From NCBI GenBank assembly GCA_963703095.1, contig OY969787.1, positions 682,001 to 746,000 of the forward strand: a stretch of DNA of 64,000 bases, read 5' to 3'. The notes beneath the pieces are model-generated. The model saw only the letters and a list, made by a program, of their open reading frames with translations, had not been told where the DNA came from and ran no database searches. Below are positions 52,183 through 61,809 of the stretch, piece after piece. How positions within the stretch are numbered: position 1 is the stretch's first letter; the number at the start of each line of letters is the position of its first letter. The translations under genes were made by a program, and so were the position numbers. This DNA is from Gaiella sp963703095 (GTDB lineage: Bacteria; Actinomycetota; Thermoleophilia; Gaiellales; Gaiellaceae).

Positions 52183-52446
52183 ATGACGATCCAGGCACCC
52201 ACCACCCGGCCGTCGCTGACGATGCGGCAGAAGGCAGTCGTCGCGCTGATCGCGGCCGGGTGCTCGAACGACGAGGTCGGCGAGCGACTCGGGATCTCGC
52301 CGCGGACGGCGAAGGCGCACAGCGACGCGTTGCGGCACAAGCTCGGCGTCGCCCGGCGTCGGCACATCCCCGCCGCCTACCGGCTCCTGACCGGAGAGGA
52401 TCCCTACACGCCGTCCCTCGTCGTGCTCCGCACCCCACGGAGCTGA
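52183..52446 (+). CDS. single-domain LuxR-type HTH protein
   Basis: 87 residues from ATG 52183. Almost the whole protein is a LuxR DNA-binding domain: LTMRQKAVVALIAAGCSNDEVGERLGISPRTAKAHSDALRHKLGV, given here in part as CSNDEVGERLGI and TAKAHSDALRHKLG. There is no receiver or sensor part. It is divergent from terC and is followed by a strong terminator. Such stand-alone proteins can act as orphan regulators. Confidence 0.82.
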   Translation: MTIQAPTTRPSLTMRQKAVVALIAAGCSNDEVGERLGISPRTAKAHSDALRHKLGVARRRHIPAAYRLLTGEDPYTPSLVVLRTPRS

Positions 52447-52450
52447 CGGC

Positions 52451-52500
52451 AGGGCGCCCGCGGCCCGCCCCCGCCGGCCGTGGGCGCCCTTCTTCCCCTC
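52451..52500 (+). terminator. rho-independent-like terminator
   Basis: AGGGCGCCC (52451-52459) pairs with GGGCGCCCT (52482-52490), extended inside by GGCC/GGCC. TTCTTCCCCTC follows. It ends the small LuxR gene's transcript before the large LuxR gene. Confidence 0.75.
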
Positions 52501-52562
52501 GTGGTCGTGCCGGGCGACGTCCTTCCCTCATGACGACCGGTGCAGTAGGTTCTCCGCCCACG

Positions 52563-55151
52563 ATGGGCGAGTCACCCCGCAGACCCCGGGTCCGGCGTCG
52601 GCGGATCGTCGAGCGTCCGCGTCTGCTCGGCACCCTCGACCGCTCACGGGCGCGGGTTCGCACGCTCGTCGCCGGGCCCGGCTACGGCAAGACGATCCTG
52701 CTGGAGCAGTGGGCGCCGCGCGGCGGCCGGGCGGTCGGCTGGTACCGGGCACGGCGGTCGGCTGCCGACGTCGCAGTCGTCGCGCGCGGCCTGCAGGCCG
52801 CCGCCGAGAGCATCGTCCCCGGCGCCGGGAGGCGGATGCTCGAGCGTCTGTCGGTCACCGACGATCCGGAGCGGGAGGCCGTGCTGCTCGCCGAGATGCT
52901 GGCCGAGGATCTCGACGACTGGCCGGAGGAGGGATGGATCGTCGTCGACGACTACCACCATCTCTCGGTCTCGGCCGCCTGCGAGGCGTTCGTGGAGACG
53001 ATCGTGTCGCGCTCCGGTGCCCGCCTGCTGCTCGCGAGCCGGGTTCGTCCCTGTTGGGTCGAAGGGCGCGAGATCCTCTACGGGAACGTCCTCGAGGTCG
53101 GCCAGACGATGCTCGCGATGACAGCCGAGGAGGCGGGTGAGGTGCTCGAGGGCGGCCGGGCCGATCTCGCGACCGGTCTGCTCTCCCTCGCCGAGGGGTG
53201 GCCGGCCGTGATCGGGCTCGCCGGCATGACGCCTGACGTGACCGAGATCGACGCCGATCTCCCCGAGACGCTCTACGAGTTCTTCGCGGACGAGATCTAC
53301 CGTGCGCTCGACCCACGCGTCGCCAGCGGCCTCGCGGTGCTCGCGGCGATGCCGATCGTCGACGAGGAGCTCGCGACCGTCCTCTTCGGTCGAGACCGGG
53401 CCGAGCTCGTCTGTGGAGAGTCACTTGCCCTCGGGATCCTCGACGACCGCGATGGCCGCCTCGAGCTCCACCCGCTGGCCGCCGCGTTCCTCGCCAAGAC
53501 CGCTCGGGTTACTGGCGTGCCCGGCATGGACGCTCTTGTACCCCCGGTTCTGGCCCTGTACAGGCGTCGACGCGACTGGGATGCGGCAATCGAGCTTGCG
53601 ACCAACCATGGTGGGCGGGTCGACGTCGAATCGCTACTGCTGGAGGCACTTGATGACCTGCTCAGTGCGTCGCGGCTCTCGACGCTGGAGTTCTGCACGG
53701 ACAGAGCAGGGGCGCACATTGGCGAGATCCCTGCTGTCCTGGTCGCCAGAGCGAGTCTTGCCCTGCGGCAGGGCTTCAACCTCCGTGCGCAGGCATACGC
53801 AGAAAGCGCGCTCGAAACCACCGATGCCAGCCTCCGGTGTCGCGCGCTCATGGTCGCAGCCGACGCCGCACACGTCGGATCGCGTGAACGGATCGCGCTG
53901 ACCTACTACGAGGAGGCAGAGCGGCTGGCGCCGGACGCGGGCCTCGAGCGTAAGGCTCAGTGGGGACAAGTCATGGCTGCTACAGCGCTCGAGCTGGCCG
54001 AGGCTCCGGCGATGTTGGAGCGCCTGAGTGAGTCAGCAGAGGCGCGGGTGGATCCATCAGCTGCGGTACGCGAGGCTGATAAGAGGGCTGCTCTCGGTCT
54101 GCGGTTTGGTGCGGTCAAGACCCTGGCTGAGTCCCGGAAGGTCGCAGAACTGCTCCCGCAGGTTCACGATCCCGTGGTGCGATGCTCTTTCCGCGCTACA
54201 TACTCGTGTGCGCTCAACCTCGCCGCTGAGTACGAGGCTGCGATAGCGGTTGCTGGCGAGTTGCTAGCCGAGGCGTCTGATCTGCGGATTGACTTCGCGC
54301 TTCCCTACGGTTCGCTGATGAGAGCAGCCGGGCTCGCCGGGACACGACGCTTCGAAGACGCACATGCGGATCTCGACCAGGCGATCGTGGACGCTCGTCG
54401 GTGCTCGGATACCTTTGCCGAGCAGGGCGTCTACGCAGCTCGCGTGCGAGCCCTTCTACAGCAGGCTCGGGCAAGGGAGGCGTGCGGCCTTGAGCCACCG
54501 AACCTGGGCGGTGCCTTACCCGGGATGAGGGGCGAAGTCATCGCTTCGCGGGGACTCGCCCTCGCATGCACAGGCCGTCTTGATGAAGCTCTTGCCAGCG
54601 CGTACGAAGCCGCCCAGATCACCCGAGGAATTGAAGCCGCGATCCTTGTCAGATGCATCGAGGCTCTCGTCGCTCTGAAACGACGGGACGAGTGCATGCT
54701 GCCCAAGCTTCGCTCCATGATCGAGGAGGCCTACCGTGCCGGAGGGGTCGACCTCGTTGTCACGACCTACCGGGCGAGCCCCGATGTGCTTGGCGCACTC
54801 CTCAGCAGTCCTGAGACAGCAGAGATCACGGGGTTCATCGTTGCCCGGGCTAAGGATCAAGACTTGATGAGTGCACTCGGCGTTGCCCCTGGCGACGCGC
54901 TTGACCCCGTCAAGAAGCTGTCTGCTCGCGAACGTGAGGTCTACGACTTGCTTTGCCAGGGGCTCTCAAATCCTCAGATCGCACGCCGGTTGTTCATCTC
55001 GGAGGCGACGGTCAAGGTTCACGTCCAGCACGTGTTCGATAAGTTGGGAATCCGTTCTCGGAAGGCCCTTGCGCTGGACGCTGCGAGCCGAAGTCGGAAT
55101 CAGGCGACACCGAGCACAGGCTCAGGGGGCGCGGCTGGGGCAGTCTCGTAG
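52563..55151 (+). CDS. large ATP-binding LuxR regulator (LAL/MalT-like)
   Basis: 862 residues from ATG 52563; ATG 52530 is in frame too. TAGGTT (52546-52551) lies 11 bases before it. The N-terminus has an ATPase domain with Walker A GPGYGKT at ~38-44 and Walker B-like WIVVDDYHHL. A helical TPR-like middle (~300-780) and a C-terminal LuxR HTH (LSAREREVYDLLCQGLSNPQIARRL, in part) follow. This is the layout of LAL regulators. From about 53,500 onward, codon use and GC fall sharply within the same gene, suggesting a mosaic. The 3' end overlaps the HD-GYP gene by 52 bp. Confidence 0.88.
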   Translation: MGESPRRPRVRRRRIVERPRLLGTLDRSRARVRTLVAGPGYGKTILLEQWAPRGGRAVGWYRARRSAADVAVVARGLQAAAESIVPGAGRRMLERLSVTDDPEREAVLLAEMLAEDLDDWPEEGWIVVDDYHHLSVSAACEAFVETIVSRSGARLLLASRVRPCWVEGREILYGNVLEVGQTMLAMTAEEAGEVLEGGRADLATGLLSLAEGWPAVIGLAGMTPDVTEIDADLPETLYEFFADEIYRALDPRVASGLAVLAAMPIVDEELATVLFGRDRAELVCGESLALGILDDRDGRLELHPLAAAFLAKTARVTGVPGMDALVPPVLALYRRRRDWDAAIELATNHGGRVDVESLLLEALDDLLSASRLSTLEFCTDRAGAHIGEIPAVLVARASLALRQGFNLRAQAYAESALETTDASLRCRALMVAADAAHVGSRERIALTYYEEAERLAPDAGLERKAQWGQVMAATALELAEAPAMLERLSESAEARVDPSAAVREADKRAALGLRFGAVKTLAESRKVAELLPQVHDPVVRCSFRATYSCALNLAAEYEAAIAVAGELLAEASDLRIDFALPYGSLMRAAGLAGTRRFEDAHADLDQAIVDARRCSDTFAEQGVYAARVRALLQQARAREACGLEPPNLGGALPGMRGEVIASRGLALACTGRLDEALASAYEAAQITRGIEAAILVRCIEALVALKRRDECMLPKLRSMIEEAYRAGGVDLVVTTYRASPDVLGALLSSPETAEITGFIVARAKDQDLMSALGVAPGDALDPVKKLSAREREVYDLLCQGLSNPQIARRLFISEATVKVHVQHVFDKLGIRSRKALALDAASRSRNQATPSTGSGGAAGAVS

Positions 55152-56476
55152 ACAGACGGTGTCTCGGTCGGTCGGAACTCCGGGCTTGTAGCTGTTCTGT
55201 ACGCTTCGTCGGCCCCTGCCAGGATCGCCTCGAACGCCGCAACGACGCTTGTGTCGAATTGGCTTTCTACGGCCTGTGCAAGTCGGAGCCGCGCAACCCG
55301 GGTCGGCATCGCCTCGCGATACGGACGATTCGACGTCATCGCGTTGTAGGCATCCGCGACCCCGATGATCTTCGACAGCAGCGGGATTTCGGATCCTGGA
55401 AGGCCGTCCGGATAGCCCTCCCCATCGATCCGTTCGTGGTGATGTCGGACAACTCGTGCGATGTCCTCGTAGGCGGCTACCTCACGCAGGATGCGCTCCC
55501 CGATTGCCGAGTGCTCTTGCATTTGCTTTCGTTCGTCGAGCGTCAGCGGACCGTCCTTCCCGAGGAGGCTGGGAGGTAGCCCGACTTTGCCGACGTCATG
55601 CACCAGGCCGCAAAGGAACGCTCGCTCCTGTTCTTCGGGCTTCAGCCCCATCCTTCCCGCGATGGCTCGGCAGTAGATCGCGACGGCTCGAGAGTGTCCG
55701 GCCGTGTACGCATCACTTGCCTCGAGGGCTGTCACCAGCGAAACAGCGAACGAGAGGTTCGACGCCTCGAGTCGCTCGGTGAGACTGCGCTGACTCTGAT
55801 ACATGCCGAAGAGTCGTTGCGCTGCAAGCGCTGGGATGAAGAAAAGCGGCGCCGTCCAGGGTGAGACGTCTGTATACGCAAGTGCGAGGATCGCGACGAG
55901 CGGTGCGTAGAACGGAACAGACGTAAGGAGCAGCGGGCCGAGGGCGGCGAGAACGTTGCCGGGTCGATTGCCGCGTACCCGCGCTGCGATCGCGGCGAAG
56001 CCAATGTCAAGGAGTTCGGCCACGAGTGCGCTCGCCATCGTTGCTGCAAGGAGGCCCCCGAAGCGGTAGTCGGTCGCCGCTAGGACCTCGACGGCCACGA
56101 GACCCGACATCGCACCGGTGAGGAATCTCGAGCTCGTATAGGAGAGCCACTTGAGGCGTGGTGCGCGATCAGGATCTCTCGGTGCAAACAGCTCTGGATC
56201 CCCAAGCATCGAGGCTGCGTTGACCACCGCTGCAGCAAGTGGTCCCCAGAGAACGGCTGCAAACAGGGTCGGGAGCAGCGCGATCGACATCTGCGTGGTC
56301 TTCGTCACCCACACGCCGCTCCTCTCGGCAATCGCGTTCACGGCGGAGAGCGCCAAGACAGCCCAGACATCACCGAGGTCGTACCCAAGGAGCAGCAGAC
56401 CGCAGGCCACTAGAGCCGCGGTAGCCGACACCGTGATGGCGTAGCGCTTCGTCCTCACCTGGGTGGAGTCAGCCAA
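55100..56476 (-). CDS. membrane HD-GYP domain protein
   Basis: 458 residues from TTG 56476; GTG 56458 is an alternative. Six to eight helices form an N-terminal membrane sensor (~10-215). The cytoplasmic C-terminal part has the HD-GYP phosphodiesterase motifs: LVTALEASDAYTAGHSRAVA, GLVHDVGKVGLP, VVRHHHERIDGEGYPDGLPG and DAYNAMTSNRPYR. It probably hydrolyses cyclic di-GMP. Base composition is lower in GC than the rest of the window, like the adjacent half of the LuxR gene. Confidence 0.9.
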   Translation of the reverse strand: MADSTQVRTKRYAITVSATAALVACGLLLLGYDLGDVWAVLALSAVNAIAERSGVWVTKTTQMSIALLPTLFAAVLWGPLAAAVVNAASMLGDPELFAPRDPDRAPRLKWLSYTSSRFLTGAMSGLVAVEVLAATDYRFGGLLAATMASALVAELLDIGFAAIAARVRGNRPGNVLAALGPLLLTSVPFYAPLVAILALAYTDVSPWTAPLFFIPALAAQRLFGMYQSQRSLTERLEASNLSFAVSLVTALEASDAYTAGHSRAVAIYCRAIAGRMGLKPEEQERAFLCGLVHDVGKVGLPPSLLGKDGPLTLDERKQMQEHSAIGERILREVAAYEDIARVVRHHHERIDGEGYPDGLPGSEIPLLSKIIGVADAYNAMTSNRPYREAMPTRVARLRLAQAVESQFDTSVVAAFEAILAGADEAYRTATSPEFRPTETPSVYETAPAAPPEPVLGVA

Positions 56477-56722
56477 GACTTGCTCTATCCCTCGATCGAG
56501 CTATACGATCCCTATTGCCGTCAGTTCCCAACCTAGGAGCAACGATGCGAAAGGCCATCCGTCGTGTGCTTCGTGTTTCCGCCATGAGCGGCGCGAAGGA
56601 CTGGTAGTTCGCCGTCCCATCCTGGTTTCGCGCTCACGACCGGGCATCCCTCTTTCGGGGTATCCCGGTGCGAGAGCCGTCCGTGAAGCCAGGGTGTGAC
56701 GAGCGACGAGAGAGAGAACGCG
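56477..56722. other. gap with imperfect hairpin
   Basis: No gene is supported. An imperfect hairpin at 56639-56669 has 6-bp outer arms ACCGGG/CCCGGT and mismatches inside. The left part of the gap retains the lower GC of the preceding tract. The hairpin may terminate the small LuxR gene on the minus strand. Confidence 0.45.
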
Positions 56723-57058
56723 TCAGCCGATCAGCCCACGCCGGAAGCCGACAGCTACGGCGTGGGCCCGGCTGCGCGCTTGCAGCTTGGCGAGCAGGTG
56801 ACGTACGTGCGACTTGACCGTCTCCTCCGAGAGGAAGAGCCGCTGCCCGATCTCCCTGTTCACGAGACCGTCGGCGACGAGCTGGAGCACCTCGATCTCG
56901 CGGGCCGTCGGGTCCTGCTCGAACTCGCGGGCGGGGGTCGAGGAGAACGGGATCACCGAGCCGGCGCGACTCCCGCCACGCCGAGCAGCCGCCGCTTCGA
57001 AGCGGCGGCTGTGATCGCGGTAGCGATCCAGGATCTGCTTGCGCTCGGCAGCGTCCAC
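56723..57058 (-). CDS. small LuxR-family regulator
   Basis: 111 residues from GTG 57058. After a basic N-terminal helix (ERKQILDRYRDHSRRFEAAAARR) the C-terminal LuxR HTH is TAREIEVLQLVADGLVNREIG...LSEETVKSHVRHLLAKLQARS. There is no receiver domain. It is at the edge of the low-GC tract, just downstream of the sigma factor gene on the same strand. Confidence 0.85.
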   Translation of the reverse strand: MDAAERKQILDRYRDHSRRFEAAAARRGGSRAGSVIPFSSTPAREFEQDPTAREIEVLQLVADGLVNREIGQRLFLSEETVKSHVRHLLAKLQARSRAHAVAVGFRRGLIG

Positions 57059-57198
57059 GGTGCACCTATCGGCGTCCTGCCTGGCGCCCTTTAGGGCGAC
57101 GCCCTCGCCCGAACGAGGGACGCCTCCGCCGGGATCACGTCAGACGGAGCTCACGCGGTGCGCGCGCGCCCGAGGATGGGGTTGGGCCGACCTTCGAC

Positions 57199-58326
57199 TC
57201 AGGCTGCCGCGAGCGACGCGAGCTCGCGGATCGCCGCGAGACGCGAGAGCGCCTGGCCCTCGAGCTGGCGGACCCGCTCCCGCGTCAGGTCGAGCTCGTG
57301 CCCGATCGCCTCGAGCGTCCACGGCTCGCCCTCGAAGCCGAAGCGCAGCTCCAGGATCCTCCGCTCCCGCTCGGGCAAGGCGTCGAGCGCGCGGCGGACA
57401 CCCTGCCGGCGAAGGGACTCCTCGGCCTCGTCGAACGGATCGGGAGCTTCGCGGTCGGCGAAGAGATCGCCGAGCTCGCCCTCGTCGTCGGCGCCGACGG
57501 TCTGGTTGAGCGAGACCGACGCGTGCGCTGCTCCCATCGCCTCCTCGACGTGCTGGATGGGCAGCCCTGTCGCCTCCGCCAGCTCCTCCTTGGTCGCCTC
57601 GCGACCGAGCTCGACCTCGAGCCGGCGCGCTGCCCGGGAGAGCTTCTGCTGGCGCTCCACCACGTGCACCGGCACGCGGATCGTGCGGGCGTGATTCGCG
57701 ACGGCGCGCTGCACCGACTGTCGGATCCACCAGGTCGCATAGGTCGAGAACTTGAACCCCCGCCGCCAGTCGAACTTCTCCACTGCCCGGTTCAGGCCCA
57801 GGGTGCCCTCCTGGATGAGGTCGAGGAACGGCACGCCGAGGCCTCGATACCCCTTCGCGATCGACACGACGAGACGGAGGTTGGACTCGATCATGTGGCG
57901 CTTCGCCGTGGGGTCGCCGCGCTCGATGCGCTTCGCCAGCTGCACCTCCTGCGCGGCGGTCAGCAGCCGGTGCTTCCCGACGTCGGCGAGGAAGAGCTGG
58001 AGCGAGTCGGCGGCGCCCGAGAGAGACTCGGCTGCCCACACGGCGGCCTCCTGCGCCTCCTTCTCCTCGCGCTCGCGCTCCTCGTCCGCCCGCTGCGGGG
58101 CGCCGATCTCGAGGCCCATCGCCTCGAGCTCGCGCTGCACCTGCTCGAGCTCGTCGGGGGCGAGCTCGTGCTCGGTGGCGAAGGCCTCCAGCTCTGTGGC
58201 GTCGATCCAGCCGCGCTCCTCCGAGCGCTCGACGATCCCACGGAGCTGATCCATCTCGAACAGTTCGATGAGCTGGTTCTGCGTCAAGCCGGTCTCAATC
58301 CCTTCGCGTTGCTCGGCGGAGCACAA
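57199..58326 (-). CDS. rpoD: primary-type sigma-70 factor
   Basis: 375 residues from TTG 58326. The N-terminal LTQNQLIELFEMDQLRGIVER looks like a short region 1.1. Region 1.2-2 contains SLQLFLADVGKHRLLTAAQEVQLAKRIERG, IESNLRLVVSIAKGY and the core-binding/-10 recognition FDWRRGFKFSTYATWWIRQSV. Region 4 has RILELRFGFEGEPWTLEAIGHELDLTRERVRQLE for -35 contact. This is the RpoD/SigA group, either the housekeeping factor or a close group 2 relative. Confidence 0.9.
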   Translation of the reverse strand: MCSAEQREGIETGLTQNQLIELFEMDQLRGIVERSEERGWIDATELEAFATEHELAPDELEQVQRELEAMGLEIGAPQRADEEREREEKEAQEAAVWAAESLSGAADSLQLFLADVGKHRLLTAAQEVQLAKRIERGDPTAKRHMIESNLRLVVSIAKGYRGLGVPFLDLIQEGTLGLNRAVEKFDWRRGFKFSTYATWWIRQSVQRAVANHARTIRVPVHVVERQQKLSRAARRLEVELGREATKEELAEATGLPIQHVEEAMGAAHASVSLNQTVGADDEGELGDLFADREAPDPFDEAEESLRRQGVRRALDALPERERRILELRFGFEGEPWTLEAIGHELDLTRERVRQLEGQALSRLAAIRELASLAAA

Positions 58327-58341
58327 TCTCGTCGGACTCTA
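58324..58341 (-). promoter_or_regulatory. possible leaderless -10 box for sigma gene
   Basis: On the minus strand, TAGAGT (58341-58336) ends 9 bases before TTG 58326. It supports the unusual TTG start. Confidence 0.45.
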
Positions 58342-58541
58342 CGCGCAAATCGCCTGTTTTCCAGGGCTCGGTGGATGATATTGATGTCACAAGGCCGCAA
58401 CGAGCGTCAAAGGCCGGGTATTCCAGTGGGCGAAGGGCCGGTCTGCGCGTGGCGGTCGGGGCGTGACGGCCAGCGACGCTCGGGGGCGTCGGTGGACGGA
58501 AGACCCTACCAGGGTCCCCGGACTCCGCCAACCCAGATCGG

Positions 58542-61111
58542 TCAGGAGCGCCGGCCAGGGCGGCGGCGAGGGGTCGCCGGTCCGCGTGCGCGCCGCTCGG
58601 CCAGCAGCTCGAGCGCCCGCTCGACGGTCAGCGCGTCGACGTCGTCGCCGCGCTTGAGGCTCGCGTTCGTCTCGCCGTCCGTCACGTACGGGCCGAAGCG
58701 GCCGTCCTTCACGACCAGCGCCTTGCCGCTGCCCGGATCCGGGCCGAGCTCCTTCAGCGGCGGCTTGGGCGCGCCACGGCCTCGGCGCTCCTTTGGCTTC
58801 GCGAGGATCTCGAGCGCCTCGTCCGTCGTCAGCGTGAGGAGCTGGTCCTCGCTCTCGAGCGACCTCGTCTCCGAGCCCTTCTTCACGAACGGTCCGTAGC
58901 GGCCGTTGGACACGACGATCTCCTCGCCGTCCGGAGCCTCGAGCGTCCGGGGCAGCGAGAGCAGCTGGACGGCGTCGTCGAGCGTGATCGTGTCGAGCGC
59001 CATGCGCTGGAAGAGCGACGCCGTGCGCGGCTTGCCCTCCTCGCCGTCGGGGAGCACCTCCGTGACGTACGGGCCGTAGCGGCCGTCCTTGGCCACGATC
59101 GTGCCTCCCCGTCTCGGGGTGCGTGCCGAGCTCCCGCTCGCCGGACGGGCGGGCGAGGAGCTCCTCGACCACCGCTTCCGTGAGCTCGTCGGGGATCACG
59201 TCGTCCGGCAGGCTGACGCGGCTCTCGCCACGCTCGACGTAGGGGCCGTACTTGCCGACCCTGACGACGAACTCGTCGCTCTCGCGCAGCCTGATCGAGT
59301 TCACCTCGCGCGCGTCGATCTCGTCCAGCTGCTCGGTCACGAGGCGGTGGAGCCCCGGATCCTCGCCGTGTCCACGGTAGAACCGGGTGAGCCACGCATT
59401 GCGCTGCTCGTCACCCGCGGCGATCCGGTCGAGGTCGTCCTCGAGCTCCTTGGTGAAGTCGTAGTCGACGAGGCTGCGTGTAGTGCTCCTCGAGCAGCTT
59501 CGTCACCGCGAACGCGAGGAAGGTCGGGACGAGCGCCGTGCCCTTCTTGAAGACGTAGCCGCGGTCCTGGATCGTGCCCATGATCGCCGCGTACGTCGAC
59601 GGGCGACCGATCCCGCGATCCTCGAGCGCCTTCACGAGCGAGGCTTCGGTGAAGCGGGCCGGCGGACTCGTCTCATGGCCCTCTGGGAGGAGCTCCGAGG
59701 CCGTGACGTCCTGCCCGACCTGGAGGTCGGGCAGCCGGCGCTCCTGCTCGTCGTCCCGCGCGTCGTCGGCGCCGGTCTCGTACGCGAGGAGGAAGCCGGG
59801 GAAGGTGATCACCGTCCCGGCCGTGCCGAACGTCGCCTCCTCGCCTGACGCGGTGGTCGCCCCGAGGCGGATCGACACGGTCCGACCGGCGGCGTCCTTC
59901 ATCTGCGACGCGATCGTGCGCTTCCAGATCAGGTCGTAGAGCGCCAGCTCGTCGCGGGAGAGCTCGCCCTTCAGAGCGGACGGCAGTCGGAACGCGTCGC
60001 CGGCCGGGCGGATCGCCTCATGCGCCTCCTGCGCGTTCGCGACCGCTCGCTCGTACCGGCGCGGCGTGTCGGGGACGGTCTCCGCACCGTACATCTCCGC
60101 GGCCTGCGCCCGGGCCGCGGTGAGCGCGGCGTCGGAGAGCGTCACCGAGTCGGTGCGCATGTAGGTGATGTAGCCGTTCTCGTAGAGGCGCTGCGCGACG
60201 CGCATCGTCGTCTGCGACGAGAAGCGCAGCTTGCGGCTCGCCTCCTGCTGGAGGGTCGACGTGCGGAAGGGCGCCGTGGGGCTCCGGCTGTACGGCCGCT
60301 CCTCGACGGACTGCACCGAGAACGGGCGGCCCGCCAGCGCCTCCGCCAGACCTCGCGCCCGGGGCTCGTCGAGGACCACCACGGCGTCGCGCGGCCGCCC
60401 GTCCGGGCCGAAGTCGCGCCCCTGGGCGACGCGGGCGCCGTCGAGCGCCACGAGCCGGGCTTCGAACGAGCCCGGGTCGAACGTCCCGACGACGTCCCAG
60501 TAGCCGGCGCGCACGAACCTGATCCGCTCCCGCTCCCGCTCGACCACGAGCCGGGTCGCGACGGACTGCACGCGTCCGGCCGAGAGCCGGGGCATCACCT
60601 TCCGCCAGAGCACCGGCGAGACCTCGTAGCCGTACAGGCGGTCGACGATGCGACGCGTCTCCTGCGCGTCGACGAGGCTCTGGTCGATCTCGCGCGTGTC
60701 CTCGAGCGCGCGGCGGATCGCGTCCTTCGTGATCTCGTGGAAGACCATCCGCCGCACGGGGATGCTCTTCTTCGGCTTGAGCACCTGCAGCAGGTGCCAC
60801 GCGATCGCCTCGCCCTCTCGATCCTCGTCGGTCGCGAGCAGGAGCTCGTCGGCATCCGCGAGCTTCTTGCGCAGGTCGGTGACCACGCGCTTCTTGTCGC
60901 CGTCGACGACGTAGTAGGGCTCGAAGTCGCCGTCCACGTCGACTCCCAGCGCGCCGAACCGTCCTCGCTCCTCCTTCGGGATCTCGGACGAGCGACCGGG
61001 CAGGTCGCGGATGTGCCCGATGCTCGACTCCACGACGAACTCGTCGCCGAGATACCCGGCGATGGTCTTCGCCTTCGCAGGCGACTCGACGATGACGAGG
61101 CGACGGCCCAT
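58542..61111 (-). CDS. topA: DNA topoisomerase I, two apparent frameshifts
   Basis: Starting at ATG 61111, the TOPRIM domain begins LVIVESPAKAKTIAGYLGD, with ATDEDREGEAIAWHLL metal site, LSAGRVQSVATRLV, and the catalytic tyrosine in NGYITYMRTDSVTLS. The frame breaks after LLEEHYT near 59,475 and resumes as SLVDYDFTKELEDDL one frame on. It breaks again near 59,103 after THPETGR and resumes as TIVAKDGRYGPYV. Four C-terminal GRYGPYV-type repeats follow. The span is 2570 bases, two above a multiple of three. It relaxes negative supercoils and is normally essential. Confidence 0.9.
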
Positions 61112-61165
61112 GACGCGCAACACCGTAGCGAGGTTGTCAAGCGGCGCAAGCGTCCGTTGCGGACG

Positions 61166-61182
61166 TATCCTGGCCCGGCATG
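61166..61182 (+). promoter_or_regulatory. leaderless -10 box for plsC
   Basis: TATCCT at 61166-61171 ends 8 bases before ATG 61180. Confidence 0.55.
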
Positions 61183-61809
61183 ACGGATGCACCCAGGCCG
61201 AGCCTCTTCTACCTCGTCGTCGGCGGGCTGAGCTGGCCTGTCCTCCGCGGCCTCTTCCGCGAGCACGCGATCGGCCAGGAGCACCTGCCGGCGAGCGGTG
61301 GCTACGTCCTCGCGTCGAACCACCTCTCGAACTTCGATCCGTGGCCGCTCGGCGTGCCGCTCTACCCCCGCAGGTACCTGCGCTTCATGGGGAAGTCCGA
61401 GCTCTTCTGGTTCCCGCTCGGCGTGGTCATGCGCGCCGGCGGGGCCTTCCCGGTCAGGCGCGGCCAGCGCGACGAGGAGGCGATCGCGACCGCGGTGCAG
61501 CTGTGCCGGGACGGGCATGCCGTGGTGATGTTTCCCGAGGGCACACGCCGGTCGAAGGGGCTCCGCAAGAAGCATCAGCCGCGGTGGAGGAGCGGTGCCG
61601 CGCGCATCGCCCTGGAGGCCGGTGTCCCGCTCGTCCCGGCGGGGATCCGCGGCACGGACCGGCTGTCGCGGCTCCCTCGGCTGCGCGTCGCCTACGGCCC
61701 GCCCATCCCGGTCGACGATCTCGCCGGGCTCGAGCCTGCCGAGGCGGCGTCGGTCGCGACGGAGCGCCTGCGCAGCGAGATCGAGCGGCTCGAGGCCTCG
61801 CTCGCGTGA
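61180..61809 (+). CDS. plsC: 1-acyl-sn-glycerol-3-phosphate acyltransferase
   Basis: 209 residues from ATG 61180. ASNHLSNFDPW (His48 to Asp53) is the catalytic NHx4D motif, and VVMFPEGTRRSKGLRK the phosphate-binding FPEGTRS-type motif, followed by VPLVPAGIRGTDRL. It adds the second acyl chain to lysophosphatidic acid at the membrane. It overlaps the exonuclease gene by 4 bases, forming an operon with it and the deacetylase-like gene. Confidence 0.93.
   Translation: MTDAPRPSLFYLVVGGLSWPVLRGLFREHAIGQEHLPASGGYVLASNHLSNFDPWPLGVPLYPRRYLRFMGKSELFWFPLGVVMRAGGAFPVRRGQRDEEAIATAVQLCRDGHAVVMFPEGTRRSKGLRKKHQPRWRSGAARIALEAGVPLVPAGIRGTDRLSRLPRLRVAYGPPIPVDDLAGLEPAEAASVATERLRSEIERLEASLA

Noticed and set aside
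52530..52562. ATG 52530 as start of the large LuxR gene
   Set aside because: A TAGGTT box lies between this ATG and ATG 52563, favouring the later start, although the first cannot be fully excluded.
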